From an uncultured Atopobiaceae bacterium (GTDB lineage Bacteria > Actinomycetota > Coriobacteriia > Coriobacteriales > Atopobiaceae), in contig CALUNW010000005.1 in NCBI GenBank assembly GCA_944322145.1, positions 62,001 to 126,000 on the forward strand: a stretch of DNA of 64,000 nucleotides, read 5' to 3'. Positions within the stretch are counted from its first letter, which is position 1; each line of letters begins with the position of its first letter. This document shows positions 1 through 6,930 of this stretch, in pieces. A model generated the notes under the pieces. It was not told the origin of the DNA, did not search any database, and saw only the letters and a list, made by a program, of their open reading frames with translations. Both the position numbers and the translations under genes were made by a program.

Positions 1-92
1 TCTTTGTCATCGTGGTCATCTGGTTCTTCGTGCGCGGCGGGAAGATCCACATCGAGTTCCCCGGGCGCGACGACCACGACCGGCTCGACTAG
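1..92 (+). CDS. C-terminal end of a membrane protein (partial)
   Basis: Only the last 29 codons plus a TAG stop are in the window (frame from base 3). They encode a hydrophobic stretch (FVIVVIWFFV), then RGGK and a polar acidic tail ending in DDHDRLD, the pattern of a final transmembrane helix with a short cytoplasmic tail. The stop lies 15 bases before the NUDIX start, so the two genes are probably co-transcribed. Family cannot be told from this fragment. Confidence 0.55.
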   Translation, partial: FVIVVIWFFVRGGKIHIEFPGRDDHDRLD

Positions 93-107
93 GGAGGCGA
101 GAAGGAC

Positions 108-611
108 ATGGCGACGCCCGAGTTCATCCTTCGTCTGCGCGAGAAGATCGGCCACGACCTGCTGTGGCTCATCGGCGTGACGGCCTATGTCGAGGATTCC
201 GAGGGGCGCGTCCTTCTCGGCCGACGTGCCGACACCGGCGAGTGGGCGCTCGTCTACGGCATCAACGAGCCGGGCGAGGAGCCTGCTGACACCGTGATTC
301 GCGAGGTCGCCGAGGAGACGGGTGTCGACGTGGTGCCCGTCGCGCTGGCGAGCGTGAAGGCGGGGCGCCGCATGACGGTCTACGCCAACGGCGACCAGAC
401 GCAGTACCTGGACCTGAGCTTCGTCTGCCGGCTTGCCGAGGGCGGCAGCGCAGAGCCGCGCGTGGCCGACGACGAGAGCCTGGAGGTGGGCTGGTTTTCG
501 CCGGACGCGCTGCCCGAGCCGCTCGCCGCGTCGACGGTCGAGCGCATGGCGCGCATCGCCGCGTGGCGCGAGGCGGGCGCCGGAGCCGCGCTCTTCTCGT
601 TTGGCGGCTAG
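108..611 (+). CDS. NUDIX hydrolase, 167 aa
   Basis: Hydrolyses a nucleoside diphosphate linked to another group; the substrate cannot be predicted. A complete NUDIX box runs over about residues 51-73: Gly51, five residues, Glu57, then REVAEETGV (the REUXEEXGU part that binds the catalytic metal). Length and single-domain layout fit ADP-ribose or NTP-type NUDIX enzymes. The ATG at 108 follows GGGAGG with the recurrent GAGAAGGAC sequence between it and the start. A second copy of that sequence, on the other strand, lies within codons 34-37 (VLLG). A partial membrane-protein gene ends just upstream. Downstream is a convergent intergenic hairpin. Confidence 0.9.
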   Translation: MATPEFILRLREKIGHDLLWLIGVTAYVEDSEGRVLLGRRADTGEWALVYGINEPGEEPADTVIREVAEETGVDVVPVALASVKAGRRMTVYANGDQTQYLDLSFVCRLAEGGSAEPRVADDESLEVGWFSPDALPEPLAASTVERMARIAAWREAGAGAALFSFGG

Positions 612-648
612 CCGGGCGGCCGACATCCTTTCCGCTGTCGAGGGCTTC

Positions 649-791
649 TGAGGGTATGTACACCTGCCCCCGAGGGTATGTACACCCCGCACGGAAAGCC
701 CTCCGCGTTCTCGCAGGTCAGAGGCCTGACGAAAATCAGCGGAGGGCTTGCGAGTGTACATACCCTCGTGGGCAGGTGTACATACCCTCAG
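649..791. repeat. TGTACA inverted-repeat array, copy 1
   Basis: Two direct copies of GAGGGTATGTACACC spaced 22 bases apart (from about 651 and 673) face two inverted copies (GTGTACATACCCTC) ending at 791. An inner inverted repeat (AAGCCCTCCGC with GCGGAGGGCTT) lies in the loop. The element sits between convergent genes, so it could terminate both, but a 22-bp period (about two helical turns) of near-palindromic GGTATGTACACC units also looks like a protein-binding array. Related copies lie at 17928-18096 and 52474-52615. Confidence 0.8.
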
Positions 792-817
792 AGGACGTCT
801 GGCTGGGGCCGGGAGCG

Positions 818-1216
818 CTACCAGCGGATCGTGTACGGGTCGGCCGTGAACGAGCAGAACGTGGCCGTGACGTTCTCCAGCGCAAAGACCTCGCAGTTGC
901 CGTCGTCGGCGGCGTACATGGGCTGCAGCTCGGGATACTCCGCGAGCACGGCCTCGCGCGCCTCCAGGCGGTCGTCGAGCACGGCGTCGGCCGTGATGCG
1001 CAGCCACGTGCCGTCGGTGCAGGTCGCGCAGATGGCCACGCGCGGGTGGGCGAGCATCTGCTCGGAGACCGGCTTCACGCGCCCGGTCTGGATGTAGAGC
1101 TTGCCCTCGAACTTGGCGATGGTTCCAAAGGGGCGGACCTGCGGGTTGCCCGCCTCGTCGACGGTTGCCAGGAAGTAGGTGGGGTTGGCCTTGAGGTAGG
1201 CGAGGACCTCGTCCAT
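818..1216 (-). CDS. pyridoxamine 5'-phosphate oxidase-like FMN-binding protein, 132 aa
   Basis: Small single-domain protein of the PNPOx-like split-barrel fold, which binds FMN as a dimer. It starts with a short helix (MDEVLAYLKANP), then the FLATVDEAGNPQVRPF strand pair and KLYIQTGRVKPV, all typical of the family of general-stress or F420/FMN-dependent reductases. The sequence supports the fold, not a particular substrate, and true PdxH activity is unlikely because the protein is about 80 residues shorter than PdxH. The start has GAGAGGAGC upstream. The gene is convergent with the NUDIX gene. Confidence 0.85.
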   Translation of the reverse strand: MDEVLAYLKANPTYFLATVDEAGNPQVRPFGTIAKFEGKLYIQTGRVKPVSEQMLAHPRVAICATCTDGTWLRITADAVLDDRLEAREAVLAEYPELQPMYAADDGNCEVFALENVTATFCSFTADPYTIRW

Positions 1217-1255
1217 GGGTGCTCCTCTCGCGCGGGAACGGCTGTTGGCGCTACT

Positions 1256-1750
1256 TTACTCTGCCTCGGGGGCGGCAAGGCGCCGCTTGTAGTAGATCTT
1301 CACGCCGAGCAGGACGAGCGCGAGAAAAACCAGCGTGGCCGCCACGGTGACCATGGACTCAAAGCTCACGAGCGCCCCGGCGAGGACGGCGACCACGGCA
1401 AGGGCGGGCATCAGCTGAACGTAGGCGCGCGCGGTCTCGCGCTCCGTGTGGGCGCGCAGCTCGTCGTGCTCTCGTGCCTGGAAGCGGCGCAGCTCGGCGT
1501 CGTCTGAGAGGGCGCGCTGAAGGCTGTGGGCCTGGCGCGCGGTAATGGCTCCGGCGACGATGAAGATGCCCATCATGAATCCCGAGAGAAAGCCCGAGGC
1601 GCGCAGGTCCGCGTGCAGGGCGGGGAGCTGGTCGGACAGGGTGAGAGCGAGCAGGGCCGCCCACGCAACGAGGATGACGGCGAGCAAGATCCTCTCGCGA
1701 CGCAGGCGACGGCGGACGGTGGCGCGCAGCGCTTCGGCAGTCTTCTTCAT
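1256..1750 (-). CDS. four-helix membrane protein paired with an XRE regulator
   Basis: About 164 residues with a basic N-terminus (KKTAEALRATVRRRLRRER), two membrane helices near residues 20-65, a charged middle section rich in Glu/Arg/His (about 70-105) and two more helices before a basic C-terminus. I do not recognise a named family, but small XRE regulators are often paired with such proteins. A GTG start at 1759 would overlap the XRE stop codon; the ATG at 1750 lies eight bases after that stop's first base. The two genes are clearly translationally close and share the promoter at 2013-2041. Confidence 0.75.
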   Translation of the reverse strand: MKKTAEALRATVRRRLRRERILLAVILVAWAALLALTLSDQLPALHADLRASGFLSGFMMGIFIVAGAITARQAHSLQRALSDDAELRRFQAREHDELRAHTERETARAYVQLMPALAVVAVLAGALVSFESMVTVAATLVFLALVLLGVKIYYKRRLAAPEAE

Positions 1751-1755
1751 GGCAA

Positions 1756-1965
1756 TCACAGCTCCTCGTCTATCTCGGAAAAGTCAAAGACGTCCTCGAT
1801 CGCAAGGCCAAAGTGCCGGGCGATCTTGTAGGCGAGCGGCAGCGAGGCGGTGTACTTCTCGACCTCGATGGAGGTGATGGTCTGCCGCGTGGTGCCCACT
1901 GCCTCGGCGAGCTCGGCCTGGCTCATCTTGCGCTCACGGCGCAGCTCCTTGATGCGCGTTCGCAT
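1756..1965 (-). CDS. XRE/Cro-type small transcriptional regulator, 69 aa
   Basis: A stand-alone helix-turn-helix protein. ELRRERKMSQAELAEAVG and TRQTITSIEVEKY form the recognition helices, followed by SLPLAYKIARHFG and the typical ending IEDVFDF. The ATG at 1965 is chosen because GAGGAGG precedes it by the right distance; an upstream in-frame extension would run through the operator and promoter and has no family support. It is the first gene of a two-gene operon with the membrane protein. The CTTTGCA sites in its own promoter make negative autoregulation likely (inference). Confidence 0.93.
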   Translation of the reverse strand: MRTRIKELRRERKMSQAELAEAVGTTRQTITSIEVEKYTASLPLAYKIARHFGLAIEDVFDFSEIDEEL

Positions 1966-1987
1966 GGGCCTCCTCTCGTGCCGGCGA

Positions 1988-2054
1988 TATGCAAAGCCAG
2001 CTTTGCATAATAAGCATAGTACGCTTTGCAAGATATGACAAGTAGACTTTGCAA
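1988..2054. promoter_or_regulatory. operator array for the XRE protein
   Basis: A perfect 10-bp inverted repeat (TATGCAAAGC, 2-base gap, GCTTTGCATA) lies at 1988-2009. The half-site CTTTGCA recurs at 2001, 2024 and 2047, exactly 23 bases apart each time. The sites straddle the -35/-10 elements of the promoter reading into the XRE gene, so binding should block it. Confidence 0.8.
2013..2041 (-). promoter_or_regulatory. sigma70-type promoter of the XRE operon
   Basis: On the minus strand, TTGTCA (2036-2041) and TATGCT (2013-2018) are separated by 17 bases and lie about 50 bases before the XRE start. One CTTTGCA half-site lies in the spacer and another just downstream of the -10. Confidence 0.7.
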
Positions 2055-2110
2055 TCCCCTTTTCGAGGAGGAATCGTCGTCGCACGCTCGCGGAGAGGTG
2101 AGGTTTACCC

Positions 2111-2339
2111 TGCAAAATGAGGCTTCGATTCATTTTTCTCGCCCGGCGGACGCAAAACCGCCCTTCAATCCATGGATAATCTCGAGTTCTGCCGAGATAA
2201 TTGTCCACCGATTAAACCTTAAGGCAAACTATGTAATAATAATAGAGTCAAAGGTTCGATGGACAACCATTTTTTCATGGATCGAAGGGCGGTTTTGCAT
2301 CCAGCGGGAAGGCAATATGGACTGACGGCCAAAAATGCA
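2111..2339. repeat. nested triple-hairpin element, copy 1
   Basis: Three inverted repeats sit inside one another. The outer pair is TGCAAAATGAGGCTTCGATT (2111) with ATATGGACTGACGGCC then AAAAATGCA (ending 2339). The middle pair is GCAAAACCGCCCTTCAATCC (2152) with CATGGATCGAAGGGCGG then TTTTGC (ending 2298). The core GATAATCTCG/CGAGATAAT lies near 2175-2201. A second copy of the same design, with diverged sequence, is at 32833-33061. AT-rich sequence (2205-2265) fills the large loop. Together with the operator above, this accounts for the 1966-2372 gap; I see no gene there. Confidence 0.8.
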
Positions 2340-2372
2340 CGGCCTCGCGCGCTGCGCGGGGTATCACAACGG

Positions 2373-3014
2373 CTATCGCGCGTAGTGGTCGAGGCACATC
2401 CCGATGAAGTCGCGCATCTCGGCACGGAAGTTTGTCTCGGGGCGCTCAATCCGGAGCCGCTCGAGCGCCTCGGCGATGAGCGGGTTGCTCCAGCAGCCGC
2501 TGACCAGGCCGGTGGCGTGGTAGTAGATGGCGAGGAGCAGGGGCTCAACGCGCTCGGGCGCGATGTCGAGGATGAGGGGCAGGTGCTCGCGCATCTGCGC
2601 CACGTGGTCGTAGTAGGCGCGCTTGAAGACCATAAGGCGCTCGATGGTGACGTTGGTCTCCACGATCGTGGTGAGCAGGTCGCCCAGGCGGAAGTACTCC
2701 TGATGCGCGTTGGCGATGCCCGCCCAGACCTCGGCCACGGTGTCCGGAGCGAGGCCGCAGCCCTCGGGCAGGGCGGTGAGCAGCGCATTGAAGTACGAGT
2801 CCATCTCGTCGGCGGTCAGGAGCAGGAAGACCTCCTCCTTGGTGCTGACGTACTTGTACAGGTTGGCGCGCGACCAGCCGAGCTCGTCGGCGATCGTGGT
2901 GAGCGTGATCTCGTGGTAGGGGCGCTCGGCAAACTGCCTGCGGACGGCCCCCTTGATCTGATCGAGGCGCTGCCCCTTCTGCTCGGCGCTGCGCGCTCGG
3001 ATGAACTCTGCCAT
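2373..3014 (-). CDS. TetR-family transcriptional regulator, 213 aa
   Basis: The N-terminal HTH is clear: KGAVRRQFAERPYHEITLTT, then IADELGWSRANLYKYVSTKE at about residues 40-60. The C-terminal 150 residues form the helical ligand-binding and dimerisation half, with short segments like those of QacR/YsiA-type regulators; the ligand is unknown. The start follows GGAGGAGTC. The probable target is itself or the flavoprotein gene encoded just upstream on the same strand. A TATACT -10 lies about 40 bases before the start with no good -35, as expected of a regulated promoter. Confidence 0.9.
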   Translation of the reverse strand: MAEFIRARSAEQKGQRLDQIKGAVRRQFAERPYHEITLTTIADELGWSRANLYKYVSTKEEVFLLLTADEMDSYFNALLTALPEGCGLAPDTVAEVWAGIANAHQEYFRLGDLLTTIVETNVTIERLMVFKRAYYDHVAQMREHLPLILDIAPERVEPLLLAIYYHATGLVSGCWSNPLIAEALERLRIERPETNFRAEMRDFIGMCLDHYAR

Positions 3015-3152
3015 GACTCCTCCAAACCGTGTACGAGGAAAGTATACCGCAGCTTATCGAGCATGTAGGAAAACTCGCGTCACTAAGCGATATGCGATGG
3101 AGCAGTTGGCACCGTGCAGGGGAGTGGCCGTGAGCTGCTCTCGCGGCAGTCC

Positions 3153-3788
3153 CTACCGGATGAAGTTCGTCGCCTGGCCGGCCTCCTGCGCAGGCAGCTC
3201 CACGCCCGCCGCGCGGCCCGCCTCCAGGCACTTGAGCATCCACGCCATGTTGCGGCCCAGCTGGCGCATGGTCCAGAGGCCCTCGGCATCCTGTTCGGTT
3301 TCCGTGGCCGCGTTGCCGTGAACGTTGTTCCAGTAGCGCGAGCTCACCACGGGCATCTGCGCGATGGTGAAGAACTTGTTGATGTCATCGAAGGCCGAGG
3401 TGGTGCCGCCGCGTCGGGCGCTCGCCACGGCCGCCGCCGGCTTGTACGCGAGCACGTTCTTCTCGCCCGCGCGGCCGTTGCTGTAGAAGAGACGGTCCAT
3501 GAAGCCCAGCAGCGACGCCGCAGCGTGGGCGTAGTGCACCGGCGCGCCGAAGACGAAGCCGTCCGCCTCCGCCGCCTTGGGACGGAACTCGTTCACCACG
3601 TCGTCGAACGCGCAGCGGCCGAGCTTGGCGCAGCCGCTGCAGGCCACGCAGCCGCCCACGGGCCGCGCGCCGATCCAGAAGATCTCCGCCTCGACGCCCT
3701 CTGACTCGAGGGTGCGCGCCACTTCCTCGAGCGCGCGGTTGGTGCTCCCCGCCTTGTGCGGGCTGCCGTTCACGAGCATGACCTTCAT
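3153..3788 (-). CDS. NAD(P)H-dependent FMN reductase / flavodoxin-fold oxidoreductase, 211 aa
   Basis: MKVMLVNGSPHKAGSTNRAL at the start is the phosphate-binding loop of the NADPH-dependent FMN reductase family. GGCVACSGCAKLGRC (about residues 45-60) is the cysteine cluster of iron-sulfur-flavoprotein-like members, and FVFGAPVHYAHAAASLLGF is the second FMN contact region. It probably reduces quinones, azo or nitro compounds, or a flavin, in the cytoplasm; the cluster may be redox active or structural. It is read toward the TetR gene 138 bases downstream, which may control it. Confidence 0.9.
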   Translation of the reverse strand: MKVMLVNGSPHKAGSTNRALEEVARTLESEGVEAEIFWIGARPVGGCVACSGCAKLGRCAFDDVVNEFRPKAAEADGFVFGAPVHYAHAAASLLGFMDRLFYSNGRAGEKNVLAYKPAAAVASARRGGTTSAFDDINKFFTIAQMPVVSSRYWNNVHGNAATETEQDAEGLWTMRQLGRNMAWMLKCLEAGRAAGVELPAQEAGQATNFIR

Positions 3789-3823
3789 GGGATTCCCCTC
3801 TTCCTATGGTGAGTGTGACGTTG

Positions 3824-4093
3824 TTAGCGATCTTCGTAGTGGCCTCGACAGGAGACGATGCGCACCACGTCTCCGTCGACTCTGTAAGTGAGTCGGTTCT
3901 TCCCGTCTATGCGAACGCTGCTCAGGCTCTCCTTTGAGTGTCTGAGCAGCTCGGACTTGCCGATTCCAGGTTCGGCTCCGCCGGTTCGCGCGATGTCCTT
4001 GAGCAGAGCGTTGATGCGGCGGAGGGTCCTCTTGTCCTGCGTGAGCCAGTACTGGTAGTCCGCCCAGGCCTGGTCGTCCCAGAGGTACGGCAT
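3824..4093 (-). CDS. YoeB/Txe-type mRNA interferase toxin, 89 aa
   Basis: RelE-superfamily ribosome-dependent RNase. It shows the YoeB pattern: N-terminal WDDQAWADYQYWLTQD, central RINALLKDI, GKSELLRH, then NRLTYRVDGDVVRIVSCRGH with the terminal HY that in YoeB contributes to catalysis. Length matches the family (84-90). The start ATG lies only two bases after the antitoxin stop and its ribosome site lies inside the antitoxin's last codons, the usual coupling that keeps toxin below antitoxin. It looks intact. Confidence 0.92.
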   Translation of the reverse strand: MPYLWDDQAWADYQYWLTQDKRTLRRINALLKDIARTGGAEPGIGKSELLRHSKESLSSVRIDGKNRLTYRVDGDVVRIVSCRGHYEDR

Positions 4094-4095
4094 CC

Positions 4096-4356
4096 CTAGA
4101 CCTCCACGAGGTCATGCGCGGTCTCGTTTCCGTCGCGCATGGCGCGATAGCGGGCGTCCATCTCCGCCGAGTACTCAGCCTCGCTTGGTGTGCGTCGGCG
4201 CACGTCAAAGGGGAAGCCGCCGTCTTCGACGAAGCGCTTCATGAAGACCGTGAGTGCCGATGTGGCGCTGAGCCCGAGTTCCTCCGCCGTTGCCTCGAAC
4301 GCTCGCTTGAGGTTGACGTCAACGCGGTTGCCGAGAGGTGCGGTCGTGGTAGCCAT
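4096..4356 (-). CDS. RelB/DinJ-family antitoxin, 86 aa
   Basis: Ribbon-helix-helix antitoxin. VDVNLKRAFEATAEELGLSA forms the DNA-binding N-terminal part, TSALTVFMKRFVEDGGFPFD the family-typical second helix and following Pro-Phe, and the acidic C-terminal tail (YRAMRDGNETAHDLVEV) would wrap the toxin. It is first in the operon. The palindrome and flanking CAATTG repeats upstream (4372-4408) are the likely autoregulatory site. GTAAGGAG precedes the ATG. Confidence 0.92.
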   Translation of the reverse strand: MATTTAPLGNRVDVNLKRAFEATAEELGLSATSALTVFMKRFVEDGGFPFDVRRRTPSEAEYSAEMDARYRAMRDGNETAHDLVEV

Positions 4357-4371
4357 GTCGACTCCTTACTG

Positions 4372-4408
4372 CAATTGAGTTTGTACAAAGTCTATCCAAT
4401 ATCAATTG
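4372..4408 (-). promoter_or_regulatory. probable operator/promoter of the relB-yoeB operon
   Basis: A perfect 10-bp palindrome, TTTGTACAAA (4380-4389), is flanked by CAATTG at 4372 and 4403. It lies 16-50 bases upstream of the antitoxin start in a short AT-rich stretch, as expected for an RHH antitoxin operator. TTGATA (minus strand, about 4399-4404) could be the -35, but no convincing -10 is visible. Confidence 0.55.
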
Positions 4409-4411
4409 ACT

Positions 4412-5323
4412 TCAAACGGCGACGTCTGATTCTGACTGCTGTTTTTCGCGAACGAGCTCCAGGAACCGGCGCGCGGCGTCGCCGAGGGGGACGTCGCGCT
4501 TCCAGGCGAGGTCGATGACCGAGACGAGCGGCGGGAAGAGCAGGCGAAACTCCAGACCCGTTCCCGTTCCCACCGTCGTGAGCCCGTCGAAGGAGAGCAT
4601 GCGGCCCACGTCCTCGCGCACGAGCAGCGCGCCGTTGTAGGCGAGGTTGTACGTTGCTGCGATGACGGCCTCGGCGGCATGCTCGCTAAACCACGTGGCG
4701 AGAAGCCCGGTGAGCCTGTCGCCCTTGGCGTGGCGCTCCGGCACGATTAGGGGCGCGTCGAGAAGGTCGGCGGGGCTCACGGCCTCGCGCGCGACCAGCG
4801 GGTCGTCGTCGCGCATGAGGACGCCCCAGGCGTCGGTGGGAGAGAGGCGCAGGTGGGCATAGCGGTCCACGTCGGGGTAGCTCATGAGCACGGAGAAGTC
4901 GTCGACGCCGTGCTCCAGGCGCTCGATGAGGTCCGGCGCGTTGCCGCTGTGCAGGTGAAAGCGCACGCCGGGGTACTTCTCGCGAAAGGCGTGCACGTGG
5001 CGGGCGATGACGCGCAGGCCCTCTGACTCGCCGGCGCCGATGAAGACGTCGCCCTCCACGATGTCCTCGCCGTGCGCGAGGTCAGAGGTGGTCTGGTCCG
5101 CGAGATCGACGATCTCCTGTGCGCGACGTCGCAGGTAGAGGCCCTTCTCGGTAAGCTCCACACGGCGCGCTCCACGTACGAGCAGAGTAGTCCCTAGCTC
5201 GCGCTCCAGCTGGGCGATCTGGCGTGAGAGTGCCGGCTGCGTCACGTGCAGCGCCTCCGCGGCGCGCGACATCGTGCCGTGCTCGCATACGGACAGAAAG
5301 TATCGCAAGACTCGGATGTCCAT
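4412..5323 (-). CDS. LysR-family transcriptional regulator, about 303 aa
   Basis: The N-terminal winged HTH is standard (MDIRVLRYFLSVCEHGTMSR, AAEALHVTQPALSRQIAQLE, then ELGTTLLVRG). It is followed by the linker helix and a periplasmic-binding-like effector domain (about residues 90-295). The ATG at 5323 is preferred over a GTG at 5332 because AGGTGG is better placed. It is transcribed away from the cyclophilin-like/CMD-cupin/AKR genes with about 290 bases between them, the usual geometry for a LysR protein controlling a divergent metabolic operon. The effector is unknown. Confidence 0.9.
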   Translation of the reverse strand: MDIRVLRYFLSVCEHGTMSRAAEALHVTQPALSRQIAQLERELGTTLLVRGARRVELTEKGLYLRRRAQEIVDLADQTTSDLAHGEDIVEGDVFIGAGESEGLRVIARHVHAFREKYPGVRFHLHSGNAPDLIERLEHGVDDFSVLMSYPDVDRYAHLRLSPTDAWGVLMRDDDPLVAREAVSPADLLDAPLIVPERHAKGDRLTGLLATWFSEHAAEAVIAATYNLAYNGALLVREDVGRMLSFDGLTTVGTGTGLEFRLLFPPLVSVIDLAWKRDVPLGDAARRFLELVREKQQSESDVAV

Positions 5324-5419
5324 AGTGGCCACCTATGCAAAAAACGAATACTTAGAATAAATTATAAGCAATTGTATTCGCTTGGGCTCTCGAACATACT
5401 GATGTCAGGGCAAAGAATC

Positions 5420-5543
5420 GGTTGTGTGCAGTTTTTCTCTGGGACCTCGAGTACAAGACGTCATGTAAGCAGAAGAGTTGCAGGTAGAGTGTCTGTCCAA
5501 ACATGCCGTACTCGACCCCTCTCCAAAAAACCACACACAACTC
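5420..5543. repeat. imperfect long inverted repeat between LysR and the cyclophilin-like gene
   Basis: GGTTGTGTGCAGTTTTTCTC and GTACTCGACCCCTC then TCCAAAAAACCACACACAAC pair imperfectly (core GTTGTGTG/CACACAAC, plus CTCGAGTAC/GTACTCGA). AT-rich sequence lies upstream at 5335-5375 and could hold the divergent promoters. No gene is seen in 5333-5610. Confidence 0.5.
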
Positions 5544-5566
5544 CAGCGAGACGAAGGGCAGAGCGT

Positions 5567-5589
5567 GACAAAGGGGCTGTCCCTTTGTC
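5567..5589. repeat. GGACA-type palindrome
   Basis: GACAAAGGG, GCTGT and CCCTTTGTC form a hairpin of the same core type (GGGxxxGTCCC) as the other palindromes listed here. Confidence 0.6.
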
Positions 5590-5637
5590 TCAGGGGAGGC
5601 GGACGTGTGAATAGAGCTGCGGATAGGCGAGGTTGCG

Positions 5638-5976
5638 GTGCCGGTGGAGCTGAACGGGTCCGCCGCCGCCCGCGCGCTTGCCGCACGGATCCCGCAGGAG
5701 CTTTCCATGAGCGTCTCGAGCGTGGGGTGCTGCGGGCAGCTGCCCTTTTCGCTGCCGCATGATGCCGCCGACGTCCATCCCGGCTGGTCCGACGGCGATC
5801 TCAACTACAAACCCGAGGGCGACTGGCTCGCGCTCTTCTTTGACGACGAGCGCAACTCCGCGCGCTACGGTGGTCAGGTCACGCTGGGCCACGCGGTGGG
5901 CCCGCTCGACGCGCTGCTCGGTCAGACGCGGACGTGCAAGGTGAATGTGATTCAAAAGGGGACAGACCCCTTTTGA
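5638..5976 (+). CDS. cyclophilin-like fold protein, about 112 aa
   Basis: Resembles the cyclophilin-like domain family found beside aldo/keto reductases and flavodoxins: PVELNGSAAARALAARIPQE, LPFSLPHDA, WSDGDLNYKPEGDWLALFFD, then YGGQVTLGHAVGPLDAL. The frame is open back to 5611 and reads IELRIGEVAV, which looks like the expected first beta-strand, but the codon there is ATA rather than ATG. The first conventional start is GTG 5638, which would lose that strand; GGGGAGG sits at 5592-5599. The last residues (IQKGTDPF) and the TGA come from the palindrome at 5948-5980, so the native C-terminus may have been replaced. Confidence 0.7.
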   Translation: MPVELNGSAAARALAARIPQELSMSVSSVGCCGQLPFSLPHDAADVHPGWSDGDLNYKPEGDWLALFFDDERNSARYGGQVTLGHAVGPLDALLGQTRTCKVNVIQKGTDPF

Positions 5977-5980
5977 ATCA
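5948..5980. repeat. GGGGACAGACCCC palindrome at a stop codon
   Basis: TGATTCAAAA and TTTTGAATCA flank GGGGACAGACCCC. The TGA that ends the cyclophilin-like gene (5974-5976) lies in the right arm. The recurrent GAGAAGAAC follows at 5986. Confidence 0.85.
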
Positions 5981-6033
5981 TGACCGAGAAGAACGGGTGC
6001 TCGGCTAGGGCGCCAGGAGGAAAGGAGATCAAC

Positions 6034-6783
6034 ATGGCAGTCAAGCAGACGGCGGGACGCGACCAGCTGGGCGAGCTCGCCCCTAAGTTCGCGCAGCTCA
6101 ACGATGACGTGCTCTTTGGCGAGGTATGGAGCCGCGAGGGGCAGCTCAGCCTCAAGATGCGCTCGATCGTGACCATGGTGACGCTCGTGGCCAAGGGCAT
6201 GGTGGACAGCTCGTTCGAGTATCACATGGCAACGGCGCGCAAGAACGGCGTCACGCGCGAGGAGATGGCGGAGATCCTCACACACGAGGCGTTCTATGCC
6301 GGCTGGCCCAACGCGTGGGCGGCGTTCCGCGTGGCGCTCAAGGTCTATGGGGACGAGGCGGACGCCGGCGAGGGCTCGTCCTTCTCGCCCATGTTCGGCC
6401 TGGGCAGCCCCAACGACGCGTACGCCCAGTACTTCATCGGCAACTCGTACCTGAACCCGCTGACCAGCGCGGACGAGTGCGGCGTGGGGCTCTCCAACGT
6501 CACCTTCGAGCCGGGCTGCCGCAACAACTGGCACGTGCACAATGCCGAGAAGGGCGGCGGGCAGATTCTCATCTGCACCGACGGGCGCGGCTGGTACCAG
6601 GAGTGGGGCAAGGACCCGCAGGAGCTCACGCCGGGCACCGTCGTGGTGATTCCGGCTGGCGTCAAGCACTGGCACGGCGCCGCGCGCGACGGCTGGTTCA
6701 GCCACATCGCCTTCGAGGCGCCGGGCGAGAACTGCAGCAACGAGTGGCTCGAGCCCGTCACCGACGAGCACTACCCCGCGTAA
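6034..6783 (+). CDS. carboxymuconolactone decarboxylase-cupin fusion protein, 249 aa
   Basis: Residues about 1-115 are an AhpD/CMD-type helical domain (RSIVTMVTLVAKGMVDSSFE, then YHMATARKNGVTREEMAEIL, ending in EAFYAGWPNAWAAF). Residues about 140-245 are a cupin barrel with metal-ligand motifs NNWHVHN, QILICTDGRGWYQ and GVKHWHGA. The CMD half lacks the CxxC of peroxidase-active AhpD, so a hydratase, lyase or isomerase role is more likely. The ATG at 6034 has a strong AGGAGGAAAGGAG site; an earlier ATG (5980) lies in the palindrome. The gene precedes an aldo/keto reductase, a common pairing in gut actinobacteria. Confidence 0.9.
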   Translation: MAVKQTAGRDQLGELAPKFAQLNDDVLFGEVWSREGQLSLKMRSIVTMVTLVAKGMVDSSFEYHMATARKNGVTREEMAEILTHEAFYAGWPNAWAAFRVALKVYGDEADAGEGSSFSPMFGLGSPNDAYAQYFIGNSYLNPLTSADECGVGLSNVTFEPGCRNNWHVHNAEKGGGQILICTDGRGWYQEWGKDPQELTPGTVVVIPAGVKHWHGAARDGWFSHIAFEAPGENCSNEWLEPVTDEHYPA

Positions 6784-6787
6784 CGGC

Positions 6788-6910
6788 ACGTCGGGGACGT
6801 GTTTTTTCGTGCAGACGCTTTGGGACAGGTTATCTGCACGAAATAACACGTCCCCTTTTGACACACGAAATAACACGTCCCCTTTTGACACACGAAATAA
6901 CACGTCCCCA
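6788..6910. repeat. hairpin plus three direct repeats of a CACGTCCCC unit
   Basis: CGGGGACGTGTTTTTTCGTG then CAGA pairs with TCTGCACGAAATAACACGTC then CCC. The unit ACACGAAATAACACGTCCCC is then repeated, giving three tandem copies 27 bases apart before the AKR gene. It is related in style to the GGGGAC palindromes but has a different centre. Confidence 0.75.
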
Positions 6911-6930
6911 ATCGACAGAAGGGTTTCATC

